The position numbers and the translations under genes were made by a program. From a virus: a stretch of 49,004 nucleotides of DNA. The notes under the pieces are model-generated. The model did no database searches and was not told where the DNA came from. It worked only from the letters and a program-made list of their open reading frames with translations. The stretch lies in IMG/VR virus record IMGVR_UViG_3300013307_000009, positions 1 to 49,004 of that record, one strand, 5' to 3'. Each line of letters starts with the position of its first letter. The stretch's first letter is position 1. Positions 47,458 to 49,004 of the stretch are shown piece by piece.

Positions 47458-48147
47458 TTATCTCCCCACCTGGGTGAACTGGGTGTAGTGTGGCATAGAC
47501 ATGCGGTAACGCCAGCGCATTTTATCCGCGTCAGCCTGGTCAAGTAAGTGCCGCCTGCCGAAACCCCGCTTGTCGTCGTTGGTGTTGGTTTCTTTGTTTG
47601 CCATACAGTAGACCATCGTCTGGCAGGTCAGCCATTCCAGAAAGCCCGCGTAGTCGGAGCCGTCCAGGGGCGTGGTATCATCGGCGGTCGGGATAGCCAG
47701 GGGAACGCAACCGTGAACACGCATCTCAAAGATGTTGTTGTAGGGCTGCAAGAACCGTATCTGGGGCATCTGGTCCGGGTAAAGGCTCATCGCGTCAATG
47801 GCCGCCCGGTTGACAAAGAACCAGTTGGCACTCACCGGGTCCACCGGGGTAGTCGTCCCGGTCAGCCTTATCTCTAGCCCGGTTATTTCACCCGGAGCGG
47901 CTACATCATTGGTGTTGGCGGTAGGGAAGAAAGCGTCCGGCACGTTCAGTTCACGGGTGTTTATCGGCACAGCGTTTAGCCCGGTGTAGGTGTAGTCGTC
48001 CAGGATAGTCTTAAAGAACCAGGGCCAGGAGATGCGGTAAGCCCTTTTGATAAAGCTGAGTACCTGGGGGCGCGGCCACAGTGAGGCCGAAGGGTCGCCC
48101 AGTTGGATACCCAGGTCGGTAATAAAGCTGTTGGCTGAAATTGTCAT
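47458..48147 (-). CDS. Head-tail adaptor protein, 229 aa
   Basis: The N-terminal pattern ITDLGIQLGDPSASLWPRPQVLSFIKRAYRISW (about residues 8-41) is that of podovirus-type adaptor proteins, which attach below the portal and carry the tail. A long beta-rich middle and a C-terminal helix (RHLLDQADADKMRWRYRM) follow. ATG start at 48147 forms an ATGA overlap with the previous gene's stop. The next gene is the large tail protein. Confidence 0.75.
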   Translation of the reverse strand: MTISANSFITDLGIQLGDPSASLWPRPQVLSFIKRAYRISWPWFFKTILDDYTYTGLNAVPINTRELNVPDAFFPTANTNDVAAPGEITGLEIRLTGTTTPVDPVSANWFFVNRAAIDAMSLYPDQMPQIRFLQPYNNIFEMRVHGCVPLAIPTADDTTPLDGSDYAGFLEWLTCQTMVYCMANKETNTNDDKRGFGRRHLLDQADADKMRWRYRMSMPHYTQFTQVGR

Positions 48148-48524
48148 GTGCTTATCGTTATATCCGGCAGTACCCGCAGGATGCCTTTTTCCAGGGTGTG
48201 GACATTACTGAGGGTGTCGGTCAGTTGCCACATATAATTTATTCGGGTAATGGAAGTAGGTAAGGCCAGGGTGTCGGCGTTGTGAATGATAACCCTGGTC
48301 CGGCCCTTCTCGACGGGGTTGGTCTGGATGCCGATAAACCCATCTAGGTTCAGTACCGCGTCCACGTCGGCATCGGTCAGGTTTAGCTTGCCGATAAACT
48401 TGGCGGTCCACCCGGTCAGGTCCACCGGGTCGCCATCGGCGTAGGTAACGTAGATGCCGAGGGCAAGGAAGTCGCCCCGGTACATCTCATAGGTTTTATT
48501 CGGTATAGACACGGTAGCTTTCAC
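48144..48524 (-). CDS. Small tail or fibre protein with Ig-like fold, 126 aa
   Basis: The motif RGDFLALGIYVTYADGDPVDLTGWTAKF near residue 16 resembles the small phage beta-sandwich domains seen in baseplate and fibre proteins (BppU-like N-terminal type). GTG start at 48524 with AAGGGG directly upstream, overlapping the 48-aa frame by 29 nt. Ends in an ATGA overlap with the adaptor gene. It could join tail fibres to the adaptor or tail. Confidence 0.65.
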   Translation of the reverse strand: MKATVSIPNKTYEMYRGDFLALGIYVTYADGDPVDLTGWTAKFIGKLNLTDADVDAVLNLDGFIGIQTNPVEKGRTRVIIHNADTLALPTSITRINYMWQLTDTLSNVHTLEKGILRVLPDITIST

Positions 48525-48642
48525 CCCTTATCGTGGCCGGGAAGGTGCCAGTCACATCAATGTAACTACTGCCCCGGATGGTCGCGGGGTAGGTGTCGGT
48601 TTCATCAATGTAGCTTTCGCCTTTGATTGGTAGGTAGTGCAT
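48496..48642 (-). CDS. 48-residue protein with internal repeats
   Basis: The frame starts at ATG 48642, 10 nt after the esterase stop, with GGAG about 7 nt upstream. The sequence reads as three short units: IKGESYIDETDTYPAT, IRGSSYIDVTGTFPAT and IRGESYRVYTE, each with G-x-S-Y-I-D or similar. The period is about 17 residues, suggesting a beta-helix-like turn or a string of strands. It overlaps the next frame by 29 nt. Small fibre or decoration piece is possible. Confidence 0.55.
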   Translation of the reverse strand: MHYLPIKGESYIDETDTYPATIRGSSYIDVTGTFPATIRGESYRVYTE

Positions 48643-48652
48643 CGCTTACTCC

Positions 48653-49004
48653 TTACGGTAGGGCCAGTATCGCCGTCTTAACTATCGCCGCCGCAATCGC
48701 CGCCCCCGCCACCGTCCAGTGAGTTTTGTCCGTCTGGTAATTCGTCGCGTTGTTCTGGTCGTTCACGCTGCCTATCCCGTTCCCGCTTGCCCCAAAGTCC
48801 GCGACGGCGTGGGCAAAGCTCGCGTAGTTCGCTCGTATCCACGTGTTAAAGGTCTGGCGGGAAGTCTCGTACTCGTTGGCGAGGAAGGGGGTAACGGTGC
48901 AAACCACCACCTTGAACCCGGCGCTCTTGTAAGCGTTGCAAAGGGTCTGCATGCGCGGTTCAATCACCGTCGCCACGTCCACCCCGGAGAGCAGGTCGTT
49001 TATG
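48653..49004 (-). CDS. SGNH/GDSL esterase (C-terminal part)
   Basis: This is the C-terminal part of the esterase that begins at 989 on the left side. It includes the duplicated 123 bases at the right edge, so the real gene continues from base 1 to base 48881. The catalytic block V DKTH (Asp381, His384 in the joined protein) lies here, and the protein ends in an Ala/Ile-rich helix. The two fragments join without a frame change, which proves circularity or permutation. Confidence 0.85.
   Translation of the reverse strand, partial: INDLLSGVDVATVIEPRMQTLCNAYKSAGFKVVVCTVTPFLANEYETSRQTFNTWIRANYASFAHAVADFGASGNGIGSVNDQNNATNYQTDKTHWTVAGAAIAAAIVKTAILALP
48882..49004. repeat. Terminal direct repeat, right copy
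   Basis: The 123 bases are identical to 1-123. See the left copy. It marks the assembly overlap of a circular map rather than a repeat present in the virion. Confidence 0.95.

Overview
The window is a complete, circularly permuted phage genome rather than a piece of bacterial chromosome. Bases 1-123 are repeated exactly at 48882-49004, and one esterase gene runs off the left edge and continues at the right edge, so the unit genome is a 48,881 bp circle or circularly permuted molecule cut open at an arbitrary point. Terminase, portal, scaffold, HK97-type capsid protein, adaptor and tail genes, lysis genes and a replication module are all present. I see no tape measure, tail tube, sheath or baseplate genes, which suggests a short-tailed (podovirus-like) virion. 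No integrase or phage repressor is recognisable, so a lytic lifestyle is the simplest reading. The host is not stated. The endolysin ends in a domain (GGGFLDF...FGYPLTEEY...) that resembles repeats I know from secreted proteins of Chloroflexota, so I suggest a Chloroflexota host (inference).

Layout. There are two opposing arms. From the divergent region at 22657-22781 the late genes run leftwards: large terminase, portal, three Pro/Gly-rich virion proteins, a 3481-residue giant protein with an HExxH metallopeptidase motif, three small capsid-assembly proteins including the probable scaffold, major capsid protein, three further head or tail proteins and an esterase. Through the circle junction they continue with small tail proteins, adaptor, a 957-residue tail protein, a four-gene lysis cassette and two nuclease genes (Vsr-like and GIY-YIG). 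Late genes are packed tightly, most often with TAATG or ATGA overlaps.

The early arm runs rightwards from 22782 to 40298. It holds a small metalloprotease-like protein, small DNA-binding proteins, a RecT/Bet recombinase, a degenerate HNH protein and a primase-helicase. A cluster of ten ATAGGCA/TGCCTAT boxes follows (candidate replication origin). Then comes a long array of small, mostly unknown genes. The array contains about 1 kb of non-coding DNA (31007-32053) with a G/T-rich tract, 16-nt-spaced repeats and signals for a possible small RNA. One leftward gene, a candidate small terminase subunit, interrupts it at 35932-36600. Both arms converge on a terminator at 40308-40342.

Notable features: the giant polyvalent-type virion protein; two candidate small RNAs with their own promoter and terminator; stable hairpins that repeatedly overlap or follow stop codons in the small-gene array; several perfect inverted repeats placed on promoters; and the absence of a DNA polymerase, so replication probably borrows the host polymerase.
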